Assembly (NCBI GenBank): GCA_961205875.1
Contig: OY540813.1
Span: 20,865,001 to 20,929,000 of the forward strand
Length of the DNA stretch: 64,000 nucleotides
Direction: 5' to 3'
DNA from: Sialis fuliginosa
Taxonomy: Eukaryota; Arthropoda; Insecta; Megaloptera; Sialidae
Shown here: positions 47,769 to 59,617 of the stretch, piece after piece
Layout: each line of letters begins with the position of its first letter
How positions within the stretch are numbered: the stretch's first letter is position 1
The notes under the pieces: model-generated
The model's input: the letters and a program-made list of their open reading frames with translations, nothing else
Database searches by the model: none
What the model was told of the DNA's origin: nothing
Translations under genes and position numbers: made by a program

Positions 47769-48845
47769 GCTCTGATAACGACATTTAAATGCAAATATAT
47801 CGTGACTGAAGGGTTAAAATCAAAATATCATATAACATTTTTGTTGTATTTTAGGAGACCTATCTAAAGATACCCCACTCAATGGGGTAAGTGAAAAAAA
47901 ATTTGAGTACAATTTTCAGTCTATGGGAGGGGGTCCAAAATAATTTTGATAGTGTTCGTTATAATTTTCAGTGAAAGTACTAATTCAAAGCTACATTCTG
48001 AATTTTTTTCAGATTTTTTGAATAGATAGTTTAGAAATTAGGGTGGGGGGAACGCTCTGATAACGACATTTAAATGCAAATATATCTTGACTGAAGGGTT
48101 AAAATCAAAAGATTATTTGACATTATTTGTTGTATTTTAGGAGACCTATCCAATGACCACCCACTCAATGGGTTAAGTAAAAAAAAAATGTGAGTTCATT
48201 TTTCAGTCTATGGGAGGGGGGTCCAAAATAATTTTGAGAGTGTTCGTTATAATTTTCAGTGGAAGTACTAATTAAAAGCTACATTCTAAATTTTTTTCAG
48301 ATTTTTTGAAAAGATAGTTTAGAAATTAAGGTGGGGGGGACCCTCTGATAACGACATTTAAATGCAAATATATCGTGACTGAAGGGTTAAAATCAAAAGG
48401 TCATTTAACATTTTTTGTTGCATTTTAGGAGACCTATCCAATGACCCCCCACTCAATGGAATATATGAATAAAAAATTGTGAGTTCACTTTTCAGTCTAT
48501 GGGAGGGGGGTCCAAAATAATTTTGACAGTGTTCGTTATAATTTTCAGTGGAAGTACTAATCAAAGGCTACATTCATGAATTTTTTCAGATTTTTTAAAT
48601 TGATAGTTTAGAAATTAGAGGGGTGGGGGGGACGCTTTTATCACGACTTTGAACGCAAATATATCGTGACTGAAGGGTTAAAATCAAAATGTCATATTGC
48701 ATTTTTTATTGCATTTTAGGAGACCTATCTAAAGACATCCCACTTAATGTATTAAGTGAAAATTTTTTTTTGAAAATACTTTTCAGTCTATGGAATGGGG
48801 GTCCAAAAAATTTTTTTTTTCAAAAATATTATCATTTCTGTTTTT
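47769..48845 (+). repeat. ~288-bp tandem array, four units
   Basis: GCTCTGATAACGAC or its variants start at 47769, 48054, 48342 and 48633 (285, 288 and 291 bp apart). Each unit runs through GTGACTGAAGGGTTAAAATC, TTTTAGGAGACCTATC, TTTCAGTCTATGGGAGGGG and TTTTTCAGATTTTTT. Confidence 0.9.
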
Positions 48846-48903
48846 GGGTTATCAGTCTTCGTATGTATATAAAATTTCATCTTAATCGGCTTAAAATTTT
48901 TGA

Positions 48904-48934
48904 GGACGGACGGACGGACGGACGGACGGACGGA
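48904..48934. repeat. (GGAC)n microsatellite
   Basis: Uninterrupted GGAC units near the 3' end of the nested element. The 54495 copy has only GGCAGACAGACGAACGGAC here. Confidence 0.9.
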
Positions 48935-49309
48935 CATGGCGAAACTATAAGGTTTCCTAGTTTTCTACGGAAACCTAAAAATCTGAAAAAATTGGTAACG
49001 ACTACCAACGACAAATACTAAAGTCAATAATATCATTTTAAATTTTTTAATAATAGTGTCACGGAATTTTTTATTTTTATTTTCTTAATTAGTATGTGGA
49101 GAATTGTGAAATGTAGATCTCAATTAATAGAATATGACTATACATATATATATTTTCTAACTCAAAAATGGCGCATGTAGGGGGCTCCAAGCAGTAATTT
49201 ATTTTGTCCACCCTCATCCTTTAACTCGATTTTTTATATTATTTTCTTATTTAAAAATGCAACCCTTTGGCATACACACGTGTATGTTTTACTGAATTAT
49301 TTTTGTTTA

Positions 49310-50790
49310 ATCTACACTTGAATATTAAAAAGATGACAAAAAACTAGAAAATCATATCCGGTCACAAAACTGATATCTATTTAAAGTGTTTATTTGTTTC
49401 TAAATACGTCCCTGTAAAATATATTTTAAGTTTACACCACGTATACTTTGTATATTCAACTGTTCATTTTCATTTTTTGTTTGCAATACCATTAGAGGAT
49501 TAAAATTAGTTCAAAATTATAAGGTATTGAAGAAATATGAACGTTGTTATATAAATTGAACGACATTCTAGAAAACTTTATCCATTATAAATGTGTACCT
49601 ATAATCTAAAATGTGGAAAATCGACGTTAGTGAAGTTTATTTTCTGTATAGTTTATTAACTACAATAACAAAATGAAGACAACAATGGTAAGTTTCATTA
49701 TTTGAGAGCAAAGATGATTTGAATAACTATTTATGTAAGTTTCTGAAGCAGCATTTATTCATATCTTAAGGAAAAACAAATTTAAAAAGTTTTTCATTCA
49801 CAACTTATTAAAAAATATTAAATATATTTCTTGACAGTTTTGAACTACGACTTCAGATAAATATACGGAAAATCTTCATATGCATAAAATACATATTTTT
49901 AAAGTATTTTTAATGTATAAAAAAATAAACTAGTCTAAGATTACTGCTAATACAGAATTGTTAAAGCTTATACTTACTTAATTAATTTATTTTTTAATTC
50001 CAAAAACAAATTATGTTTTAAAAAAATTGTTATTCAAGTCAGTGCTGTAGATTTTTTTAATATTGTGTAATAATTTAATTTTATCAAAATTCTATTAACT
50101 CAATTATTGCAAGATAAAAGAAACATTTTGTGAAAAAGACATTAAATAAATGAAACGATAATATTTTTGGACAGTGCACTTAAAATTATGGGAAGTCTTT
50201 TCTTCCCAGATTAATGCGAGAATGTCACCAAACGGAATGAAAAATAGTATACATAAACTACACATTTCTCAACGATCTCCTTTTACTTTAGATTATTGTC
50301 TAATAGCAAAAGACCGCCCATTGTTTGTACTCTTTCACAAACTTTGACAGTAAAAAATTAATTTAGCACCTAGTATTAAAGAAAAGAGAAGTCATTTCAT
50401 TTCGTGGTTTTAATGGGTTCTAATTTGAACATCCATTTTTGATATAAAACCAAATACGTTTCTGATTATATTTAATTAAAATGTCGTTGTTTAAACTATT
50501 ATATTATTTTTGTTAATATATGGTATTTTTACCTAAAAGTGCTTTATCTAAAAAATAACAATCACAGTTATAGCATTACAAGACAAACAAAAAAAATCAT
50601 TTTTTTAAAGGTTAAATAAATTGTAAATAAATCTCTTCATCATTTGGAGCGATATTTTTAAATGTAACTAAGAAAATGTCAAATAACACTATGGGAAAAA
50701 ATTGCGAAAACTCAAAGATTTTCTCTGAATTTTTTAACCGAATGCACCTTGACAAAAAGTGCAAAAAAATATTTTTTTTTATTTACAATT
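49310..50790. other. A+T-rich sequence, nothing assignable
   Basis: Simple sequence without element termini or coding signal. Confidence 0.45.
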
Positions 50791-50796
50791 TTATTA

Positions 50797-51005
50797 GCTG
50801 TTACCCGCGACTTCGTCCGCGTGGAATTTGTATTTTTTTATCGAATCAATTTTTCGGGAGACAAAGTAGCCTATGTTAATACTCAAGATCTCCATGCCAA
50901 ATTTCATCAAGATCGGTTTAGCGGTTTAGCCGTGAAAAGTTCACAAAAATACAGACAAAGTAGGCACTTTCGCATTTATAATACGAGTATTAGTACGAAT
51001 TTAGG
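50797..51005 (+). mobile_element. Non-LTR retroelement 3'-end fragment
   Basis: GCTGTTACCCGCGACTTCGT, CCGCGTGGAATTTG, CAAAGTAGCCTATG, CCAAATTTCATCAAGATCGG and TTTAGCCGTGAAAAG, ending in TTATAATACGAGTATTAGTA. This order is one of the commonest repeat tails in Lepidoptera. The 94-codon frame spanning it is conserved nucleotide sequence read as protein and is not a gene. Confidence 0.75.
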
Positions 51006-51313
51006 AAATGAACACATTTTCACTGGAATGTAAATATTCTCAAAAATCGTTTCAATTATTTATTTAATGAGCGCGTTAACTTAAATATTTTTACAGCAAA
51101 CTATGTATATCAAAAAGAGAAAACGACAAATGTATGTTTAGTAATTCGTAAATAAGTCGCGAAAATGGTATGTATATTTACCTTTCGCCCCTTTGAAATA
51201 ACCTTACCATTTCCAGGTCATGTTAGAGGATATTAAAGACAAGCCCCTATGCGAGTGTTATACATACATTTAAACATCTGATATCGGTGTATGTACTACT
51301 ATGTACTATATGC

Positions 51314-51730
51314 TTTAGAAGTCGTCTGCCACCGTAAAGGTCAGAATCACTTGCAACAGATTCTAAATATTAATACAAACATCATCGGTTATCTATTTCT
51401 AAGGCGGAGCTTATATAGTTACATCATTTTAAATAAAAACGTAAATATAAGCCCATTTCATTAATTAATTTTATATCAAGTTGAACATATTTAAATATTA
51501 AAATTCGGAATATAAAATATTTATTGCCACATTTACTTATACAATTTAATCGCACAAATATATATGAGTAATATAAACGAAGAGTACTTCTTTATCTAGC
51601 AAATGAGTTTCAAAATATCTGTCTTTGTTTGGTACATGGAGAAATGATTAAAATATTACAATAATCAAATAGGAGGAGCCTACTAAGTTTGCGATACACA
51701 AATTTGAATGAAAACTGGACAACTACTCAA
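51314..51730 (+). mobile_element. MITE, family M1 copy 3
   Basis: TTTAGAAGTCGTCTGCCACC to GAAAACTGGACAACTACTC, collinear with the 6684 copy (GTAAAGGTCAGAATC, TTATCTAGCAAATGAGTTTC, GGAGGAGCCTACTAAG). Relative to that copy it has about 60 extra bases near 51400-51465. Ends are slightly degraded. Confidence 0.7.
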
Positions 51731-51734
51731 AAAA

Positions 51735-52350
51735 GACGTAACATTTTATTATATTCTTTATTATTAATTAGTACAGCATATATAAAGTACATACACGAAT
51801 GTATGCATCAAATAAACATTACTTCTTACGATATAGAAAATATAATTATAATATGAAACATGAAAGCAAAACTTATCTAATTTAAAATTAACTTCATTTT
51901 CCTTTTGATAAAATTTGTATAATTATTATTATTATGCGTAGTAACAATCACAATTCCAAAGAATATAATCTCCTGATTAGATAAAATAAACACTTCATAA
52001 CAAACATCAAGATTTCGTTATTATCTCTTATGTTGCGTAGGAAATGGAAGTATACAGTGATAGAAAGATTTTACTTAAAATTAGTTTTTATTTAATATCT
52101 TGAGAACCCATTGCTAAACAGTTATAAAATTTGATAACCAGTTCAGCATGAAAAGAAGTGTTATCGATTTTCAACCAATAATAACTCAGATCAGGGCTGT
52201 ATGGGGCCAGTGGGCTCGTCGATTTGTATCTGGTATTTTTTTGTTCTTTAATTTTATTTTGAGCAGGGGATCAATATTTTGATCATTTGCGAATCATATA
52301 CGAAATAACCTTATATTATATTATAATTAATTACTTATAATTCATTTACT
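51735..52350. other. A+T-rich sequence, nothing assignable
   Basis: No termini or coding signal seen. Confidence 0.4.
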
Positions 52351-52354
52351 GTTA

Positions 52355-52982
52355 GGCCCTCCGCGCACAGTGCGACTGTTTTGCAACGAGAATTGTAAAC
52401 CAGTTGCGGAAGTGACTATTTTAAAACTGGTTTTTAATCGGATTAAGTCCTCGCTCCGCACACGAGCGCGACTGAATTTTGATCAGTCGACAGTTTTATG
52501 GGAATTGCCGTGATAAAAAAAACGCGATTTTTTTTAAGTTTTAAAGTTTTTTTGACTTTTGGCAACATGTCAAGCATTCTTGAATACTCAGGACTATTGT
52601 ATATGTATAAAATTTCATGTTTTTTCACCTCCTCGACGAATTTAATGCTTATTAACTGGTCATTTATTCTGAATGAACTAGCTAAGTAGGTAATTATTAA
52701 TATGAATAATGATAATTAACTACATATTTAATTATAAATAAATAATAATATTATTATAATTATAAAGCTAAAATATCAGGCAACCACGCAACTGAAACCG
52801 AAATTCGGACCTGCAAACATAGTTGCACGAAACCAGTTGGAAACTGATTGCAAATCAATTTTGTTCCGGTCGCACCGTGTGCGGAGGGCCATTACGTTAC
52901 ACGTGCAAAGTCACCAAACGGTTCCTTACGCAACTGGTTTGCATTTCTCGTTGTAAAACGGTTGCTCCGTGTGCGGAGGGCC
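52355..52982. mobile_element. Harbinger-like MITE, TTA TSD
   Basis: GGCCCTCCGCGCACAGTGCG at the left and CTCCGTGTGCGGAGGGCC at the right are inverted ends. Similarity continues through GTTTTGCAACGAGAA and AACCAGTTGCG, about 65 bp in all. TTA lies immediately outside both (52352-52354 and 52983-52985). TTA duplications with GG-starting TIRs are the PIF/Harbinger signature. A second inner pair of similar ends (TCGCTCCGCACACGAGCGCG near 52450; CACCGTGTGCGGAGGGCC near 52873) suggests nesting or terminal duplication. No transposase. Confidence 0.85.
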
Positions 52983-52989
52983 TTAAAGT

Positions 52990-54490
52990 TTGACACGCCA
53001 GTACTGAACCTGCATGTATGTATATTGTGTATTAAAATAAAAAGTAAATAAAATTCTAAATACTTTTATTTCTCTTAACAAAGTTTAAAATATCTCAACA
53101 AATGCAAAGAACACACACGCAATGTAATGGTTACTTACTCGTAATATTAGACATTTTTTAAGCCAAAAACTTGAATGAAATTGCGACCAGGAACAGCACC
53201 GTCAAAGAAAACAACAGTAACATTACAGTCATTTAAACTAATTGGCCGTTAAATAAATGTTCTGATTCCACGTAATGTTCAGCTCAACACTGTTGATCAT
53301 TATGTGAAAGAACAACACATGTCTTTAGTTTGTACTAAGCATTCAGTATTGTTGTTATTTTCCTGGCAAATAATGATATGTACACATAGCAAGTGTCATT
53401 ATTTTGTGAAATACACCAAATATTTTAAATCTGGTGAAATGCACGAAATTAGTATGCGGACTAATATATTTTTTTTAATGTTAATGCTTAATTTTTGATA
53501 TTTTTAGACAGTAAATATCATGAAATAAATAATATCATAAAAAAGGTTTTATTGGTAGTAAAAATACGAATCTAATAAAATATACAAAAATAAAATACAA
53601 CTTCAATAAAGTAATTCGGTACACATAGAAATAATATTTGTTCTGTGAAGATAATATGTAATAATAATAGGTATTTATTCCTTAAATTAAAACATCAGTA
53701 TGAAATAGGTTAAGAATTAATACAAATAATTAAAAATACTAACAAAATAACAACTACAATAAATCAAATGATAATAATATTATCAAAAGATTTTAATTAT
53801 TTATATTATAGAAGCTCTTTTATATGTTACTTTCAATGAATCATAATTAGAAATTAGTTTTGAATTTATCTGGTTAGTTATTACACTCCAATATGCATCT
53901 AGTTATAAAATTTTTGTTGTAAATATTTTATATTGTATCTTAAATTAATTTGTGTCAATACAACGAATAAAATGTTTTCTTAAATTAATTATAAAATGTA
54001 TATATTTTCCACGTGCCTACTTCCTTTGAGCCCAATTTAAATTTATAGACGTAAAGAAAACATGCTAATGAAAATTAATGAAAAGTGAACTGATGTCGAA
54101 CAGCAAATAGTTAATCTATCCACGTTATTCTCATGTCTAGAATGTTTATTATATCGCGGGTGTTCAAAATAAAACGTTACGAATTTTTATTTCGAAAAGC
54201 AAGCTGTTTACAGAAAAACCTTTCAAACAAAAGTTAATCATTTTTTGATGGAGATAATAACATGATATTTTTTATTTCTGGGTATTTTAAAATATAGTAT
54301 ATTTTTTAAATGAGAAATTTTTGTTTCATGGATCTGATTCTACGTAAAAAATAAGATACTATTATTGGAAACAAAGTTAATAAAAACTGCTTTTAATATT
54401 TGTGAATTAAAACAATATTCTTTGCTGTATTTTTTTTCTAAATTAATTTATTTTAAATGAGAAAATTTGTGTTAAACACATTCATTTCCT
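52990..54490. other. Unassigned A+T-rich sequence
   Basis: GGGTGTTCAAAATAAAACG at 54159 followed by AGACAAAAG-like CAAACAAAAGTTAATC resembles a transposon end, but no partner end was found. Confidence 0.35.
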
Positions 54491-54494
54491 AAAA

Positions 54495-55005
54495 TAAAAC
54501 GGCCAGGTGCGTGTTGGGCACGCACATGATGAGTTCCGTACTCATTCTCACTACGATTTATAAAAGAGACATATTTCAAAAAATTTCATAAACTATTTGT
54601 GCTAGTTTTCGTTATAATTTTCATTGAAAGTACTAGTTAAAAACTATATTCTGAAATTTTTTCAGGTTTTTTGATCTGATAGAAATTAGTGGGGGACGCT
54701 CTGATAACGACAATTAAAAGTAAATATATTGTGACTGAAGGGTTAAAATCAAAAGGTCATATAACATTTTTTATTGCATTTTAGGAGACCTACTTAAAAT
54801 GGAGTAAGTGAAAAAAATGTGAATACACTTTTCAGTCTATGGGAGAGGGGTCATTTTTTCAAAAATATCATCATTTCTATTTTTGGGTTATCAACCTACA
54901 TCCATATATCAAATTTCATCTTAATCGGTATAAAATTTATATATACAGGCAGACAGACGAACGGACAGGGGAAACTATAAGGGTTCCTAGTTTTTACGGA
55001 ACATA
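54495..55005 (+). mobile_element. ACGGCCAAGTGCG element, short copy
   Basis: TAAAACGGCCAGGTGCGTG through GCTCTGATAACGACAATT, TGACTGAAGGGTTAAAATC and CAGTCTATGGGAG to TTTTTACGGAAC. Contains one full internal unit where the 47682 copy has four. Flanks are ordinary A+T-rich DNA. Confidence 0.8.
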
Positions 55006-55479
55006 AACAAAACAAAGTTACTGACAAAATAAATACCCATTAGAAATTAAAATCCCAATATTCCTTTTCCAAATTGAGTAACTTTTGTATTAAAAGTTTT
55101 TAAGAAGACAATTTGCCTTTTGAAATAAAAACTCGTATTGTAACGTAAACGGTATTCACATATATGTGTATATCTAATTGAGAATATCTACTCGTTTCTA
55201 ACTAACAGTTTGTTTTTTGTCACTTGGTAAAACAGAAACAAGAAGATTTGTGTCTTGATTAAATCTTTTTATATAGAATAAAATATAGCATAAAAAGAGT
55301 ATATTCCTACACATAAATAATATATATAATACATATAATACGTTCACACACATAAGGATATTAAGAAAAATGAATCTTCATATAACAAATCCAATTTACT
55401 TCGTAGGAAAGGTCAATGTTTTAGTAACGTAAATATAATAAATAATAATAATCGAAAAAATCAACAATACTAGCGTTAT

Positions 55480-55792
55480 CAGGGGTTATTTTAGTATGTA
55501 GTTTTAGCTTGTTTCTGCAGTTGTAAAAATGAAAAGTGCATTTGCAAAAGCTAATTTGTGTAGTGCAAAAAATTTAAAAAATGTATAAAAGCAAAAAATG
55601 TGTAAAAAAGATCATTGCAATTGTAACAGCAAAAAATGTAAGAAATGTAGAGTAAAAAAGGTCATTGCAGTTGCCAAAACAAAAAATGTAAGAAATGTAA
55701 TGCAAAAAACAAAGGTTATTTCAGTTGAAAAGCAAAAATTGTAAGTATGGAGAAGAAAAGTTACAGTAGTACATTTTTTTAAATAACCCCTG
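55480..55792. mobile_element. hAT-type MITE with exact 8-bp TSD
   Basis: CAGGGGTTATTTTA and TAAATAACCCCTG are inverted ends. AGCGTTAT lies immediately outside both (55472-55479 and 55793-55800). The interior is a ~52-bp degenerate tandem repeat with the core GCAAAAAATGTAAGAAATGT and TCATTGCAGTTG in three to four copies. No transposase. Confidence 0.9.
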
Positions 55793-55804
55793 AGCGTTAT
55801 ATAT

Positions 55805-56300
55805 AGTAAATATTTATTACATTACACATCATTTATTATACCTAAAATTAAATTTGTCAGACATAAAACTCAGTTACCAACGAGTGTTTTTATAATAAAA
55901 TTTCAAACCATTAAAAATTTAATTCACTTTTTTTGTTAATTATAATTATTAATACTAACCATATTTATTAAAATGAAATTGAACGTATCACTGAGATGCG
56001 GTATAATGAAAATTTAAACACCATTAGATAAAATAAAATATTCATGCTAAAAGTACAAATATCTGTTTCTGAAACAATATTGCTAATATTTTGATTTGAT
56101 TTGAATTAAAAATAGAGCAGATATTTAGTTACAAGTCGTACTGTTTTTATAAGCATATTTATAGAAACATACATACATTCGACACGAATGACTTGTATTA
56201 ATTTTTGAGAATATTGTTTCATAATTTCTTGAATTATTTAATTATTTATTTATAAAATTACTGTCTACGACAAAAGTAAATATCAATTGCTTCCTCGCAA
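55805..56300. other. A+T-rich sequence, nothing assignable
   Basis: No feature seen between the hAT element and the foldback. Confidence 0.4.
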
Positions 56301-57870
56301 TATCGAAGAAACGAGAAGCTTTGTGATCATTTTAGAATGTGACAAAAAAATTATTCTACGACGAAAATTTTAAATTGATCTTTCCGTTTAGGTCAAAAAC
56401 TTTTCGTATCTGTCCCCTGAATCCTTGTCACACACATAACTCATGAACCACTAAACCGATATTAATAAAACTTGATTAGATGGTTGGGTCTGGCTTGAGG
56501 ACGGTACCATTTCAAAATCATCAAAATCGTATGTAAGGGGGAGGGGTCACATCCCAAAATATTTATTTTTCAAGATATCTCAAGAACGACACACTTTTCG
56601 TGAAAATTTTATAGAAGTTTTTTGTAGAACATTCAATTTCCTATAATATAGGTCTACAACGTTTGTTGTAAAATATTCCTTTACAAAGATTTATCTCAAT
56701 TTGCGTTAAAAAATCGCAATTTATTTTTTTTAAATTGCTATTTACTTTGACATATGTCATTTTGACGTTTGCATTTTAGATTTAGATTGAAATTGTAATT
56801 AAAAATATACGAAAAAATAATCAGTTGCGTCTTAAGAAAAATTTCGAACTAATATTTTTTAGTAAAATTATATAAAAATTATATTATCTGAACACTTTAT
56901 TTATTTTTATTTAAATTGTTCAATAATTAACTACCTTTGCTGAATTTAGCACGAGGAAGCACTGTGCAGTTACAAATTTTTATTTATCCATTGTCATTAT
57001 AATTTATAAAAAAAATATTTTACAAATTTTTGGAGTGTGAGTGTTATGGGGAGTATCAATAAATTAAAAAAGTTGAATAAAACAAGATCGTGTGCAGCAA
57101 TTTTTTTAGAGTAATCATTTATTAGACCTTCCGTCTAACGATTTCATGCACGAACGCATTTTGTGGATATTGTATTGACTTAAAACTTTCATAACAAGTT
57201 CCGAACACCTTATGAGTACATTGTTTCTAGGAAAATTTCAAACCTTTAAACGATTTTTTTTATTCCCTGATAAACGTGTAGCAACACAATGAGAACAGCT
57301 TTAGAATTAAGAGAAAAATTTGACCAAGGTCGTTTTTATATAGTACTACAAAATCACATTAGTTTATTTTGTTATGAAAACCTTTTTACTAGAAAATATC
57401 AATTGTAATTGTCTTAATACGTGCCTTATCTAAGTATTTAATATACATAAATGTCGATTTTAATATTACAACAATATCACTACTATAGCGTTGTGTAGTA
57501 TCTTCAAAGGGGAAAATTAATAACAATTATAATAACAATGCACGAAACGTATATTCAAATGTTTATTAGAAAACTACTTGCCTTGCCCATACATGAAACT
57601 CCATCTCGTTTTAGCAAGGTACATGTTAATTACATATTATTCTTATGATATTATGTTTAAAATCGTATTTTATGTTTAATATTTTTATATTAATTAATAA
57701 TTGATACATTGGATATATTTTTAGTTCAACATATTTTAATTAGTCATCAAATAAATATTCATTTACATTATTTCTATTTTATTTCTTAAAAATTCAGTTA
57801 CATAAAAAATATATACAGATATACATCATAAATCCAAAAATATATTAAAACATGCATTTAAGTAACATTA

Positions 57871-58088
57871 ACGTCCAGTATTATCAATTTTAAATAAATG
57901 CTCCTTTAACATAATATATTTAATCAAATGGGTTTTTAATGTTCAACACTATGTTTTTACGCGTATTTGGTACATTTTTCATTGAGAGCCTTAATATTGA
58001 TCTAAATCACGTTTTTAATATACAAAATTTAAGTTAAAGGAGCATTTAGCGCTAAAGGAGCTTTAAATTGGTTGATAATACCGGGCGT
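57871..58088. mobile_element. MITE nested in the foldback spacer, TA TSD
   Basis: ACGTCCAGTATTATCAATTT at the left and TTGATAATACCGGGCGT at the right are inverted, with TA outside each. AAATGCTCCTTTAAC and GTTAAAGGAGCATTT extend the inverted pair. The GTCC(A/G)GTATTATxAA start resembles the end at 11775. Confidence 0.75.
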
Positions 58089-58234
58089 TAGACTTTGATA
58101 TTGTCAGCTTTTAATATATATAATGCTTCGAACAACTCATTTTGTGGTGACAGTTAATTACACTAAGCATTAAAGGACAAGTGAGTGATTAAAGTAAAAC
58201 AAGACGTGACTTGAGTGTTAAAAACACTTATGGT

Positions 58235-58467
58235 GGATTGCATAAAGCAAAAATAATCACGATTAGTTAATCGTCCATTTTCAATCTATAATTTAACGTT
58301 AATCTTAAATCTAATCACGGTTAGTTTACGGGTGAATTATTAATTGTGATTATTATTATTTTCTATAGAATATTCACCATAACATAATTAACATTAAGAA
58401 TTAATATAATTATGGTTTTAAAATAGTCGAATAACTAATCATGATTAATTTTGATTCATGCAATCCA
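58235..58467. mobile_element. MITE with ~39-bp TIRs
   Basis: GGATTGCATAAAGCAAAAAT with AATCACGATTAGTTAATCG (58235-58273) is inverted at 58428-58467 (CGAATAACTAATCATGATTA ... TGCAATCC). The TSD is unclear. Inner GTGATTATTATTA and ATCTAATCACGGTTAG add further weak symmetry. Confidence 0.75.
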
Positions 58468-59399
58468 AGGTTAATCTGACTACGTGTAGCAGTGCACGTG
58501 GTTTTTTTTCGGATTATTTTAGTAACCCACACATTTTATTAAAATTTCTATTACACATATATATGTACATTTTTAATTATAATTAGTTTGTCATTGTGTT
58601 TTAGAAAATATTACACTGTAGTATTTAAACAGAAAAGCAAATAATCTGAAAATAATGAAAAAAAACATTTCCAAGCAAATGCACAGTGCTTCCTCGTACC
58701 AAATTCACCAAAAGTAGTTAATTATTGAGTAATTTAAATAAAAACCGATAAAGTGCTTAGCATTGGTTAACCATTTAATTTTTACACAATTTTACTAAAA
58801 AATATTTGTTCGAAATTTTTCTTAAGACGCAACTGATTATTTTTTCGTATATTTTTAAATACAGTTTCAATCTAAATCTAAAATGCAAACGTCAAAATGA
58901 CATTTAATATATCAAAGTAAATATCAATTTAAAAAAAAAATCACGATTTTTAAAAGCAAATTGAGATAAATCTTTGTAAATGAATATTTTACAACAAATG
59001 TTGCAGACTTATATTAAAAGAAAATTGAATGCTATACAAAAAAGATCCTATAACATTTTTACGTAACATGTATCGTTCTTGAGATATCTTGAAAAGACAA
59101 ATATTTTTTGATTTCACCCCTCACCCTTACACAAGGTTTTGATGATTTTGAAATGGGACCGTCCTCAAGCCAGATCCAAGTTTTAATAATATCGGTTCAG
59201 TGGTTCATGAGTTAGCTTGTGACAAGGATTCAGGGGACAGACACACGGACGGACATACAGACAGACACGGAACAAAAAGTGCTTGTCTTGACGTGAAACG
59301 GAAAGATCAATTTAAAATTTTGAAATCGGAGAACATTTTTTTGTCTCATTCTAAAACGATCACAAAGCTTCTCGTATATTTTTTATTCTGAAATTTTAT

Positions 59400-59615
59400 T
59401 CTTTATCAATGATTTTTGTGGATATGTTTAACAAAACAGCTATTTTTGAATAAAATTGCAAGAGTCAAAAGTGCGTACTTTTATTCAAAGAATCTAATAT
59501 AAAATTTATTATTATTATTATTGTTATTAGTTAATATTGATATCTCAGAAAAAGTGTTTCTTACAAAAGAAGTTTCATTTTTCAAGTTCAATAAGATTGG
59601 TAAATAAAAAAATAC
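59400..59615. other. A+T-rich spacer between the foldback and the mariner
   Basis: Short unassigned stretch with a TTATTATTATTATTG run. Confidence 0.5.
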
Positions 59616-59617
59616 TA

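Larger units (their letters stand above)
47682..48976 (+). mobile_element. ACGGCCAAGTGCG element nested in the 47213 element
   Basis: Starts TAAAACGGCCAAGTGCGTG and ends with GGACGGACGGAC repeats followed by TTCTACGGAAACCTA. The start motif is widespread in Lepidoptera as a dispersed repeat. Internally it holds a ~288-bp tandem array. A second copy at 54495-55005 has about one unit. The frame at 48689-49021 is within the repeat and is not a gene. Confidence 0.8.
47213..49305 (+). mobile_element. GGGTTCCG-family element interrupted by another repeat
   Basis: Begins ATTCCGAAGAAACCCTATTA, then (CCGT)n, AGTCAAAGCAAAATATCTCG and TGTAAAATGATGTCCTCTAG. It ends after the hairpin CATACACACGTGTATG near 49270-49290. 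Its sequence breaks at TAGCTCAAA (47680) and resumes at AAAATCTGAAAAAATTGG (48977), where the intact copy at about 22680 reads GCTCAAAAAATCTG without a gap. Confidence 0.8.
56303..59377. mobile_element. Large foldback element with ~690-bp arms
   Basis: The arm 56303-56990 is inverted at about 58680-59377. Mirrored landmarks are GAGAAGCTTTGTGATC at the outer edge, GATCTTTCCGTTT, TCTCAAGAACGA(C/T)AC, GATTTAGATTGAAA, AATCAGTTGCGTCTTAAG, and CACGAGGAAGCACTGTGCA at the inner edge. The ~1.7-kb spacer contains two other MITEs. No coding frame is recognisable; the 59200-59391 frame lies in the right arm and is repeat-derived. No TSD was found at the outer edges. Confidence 0.75.

Noticed and set aside
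48689-49021. 110-codon plus-strand frame with a GRTDGRTDG run
   Set aside because: It spans the last internal repeat unit and the GGAC microsatellite of a transposon; not a gene.
50749-51033. 94-codon plus-strand frame over the retroelement tail
   Set aside because: The conserved sequence is a well-known non-coding repeat 3' end; conservation is at nucleotide level.
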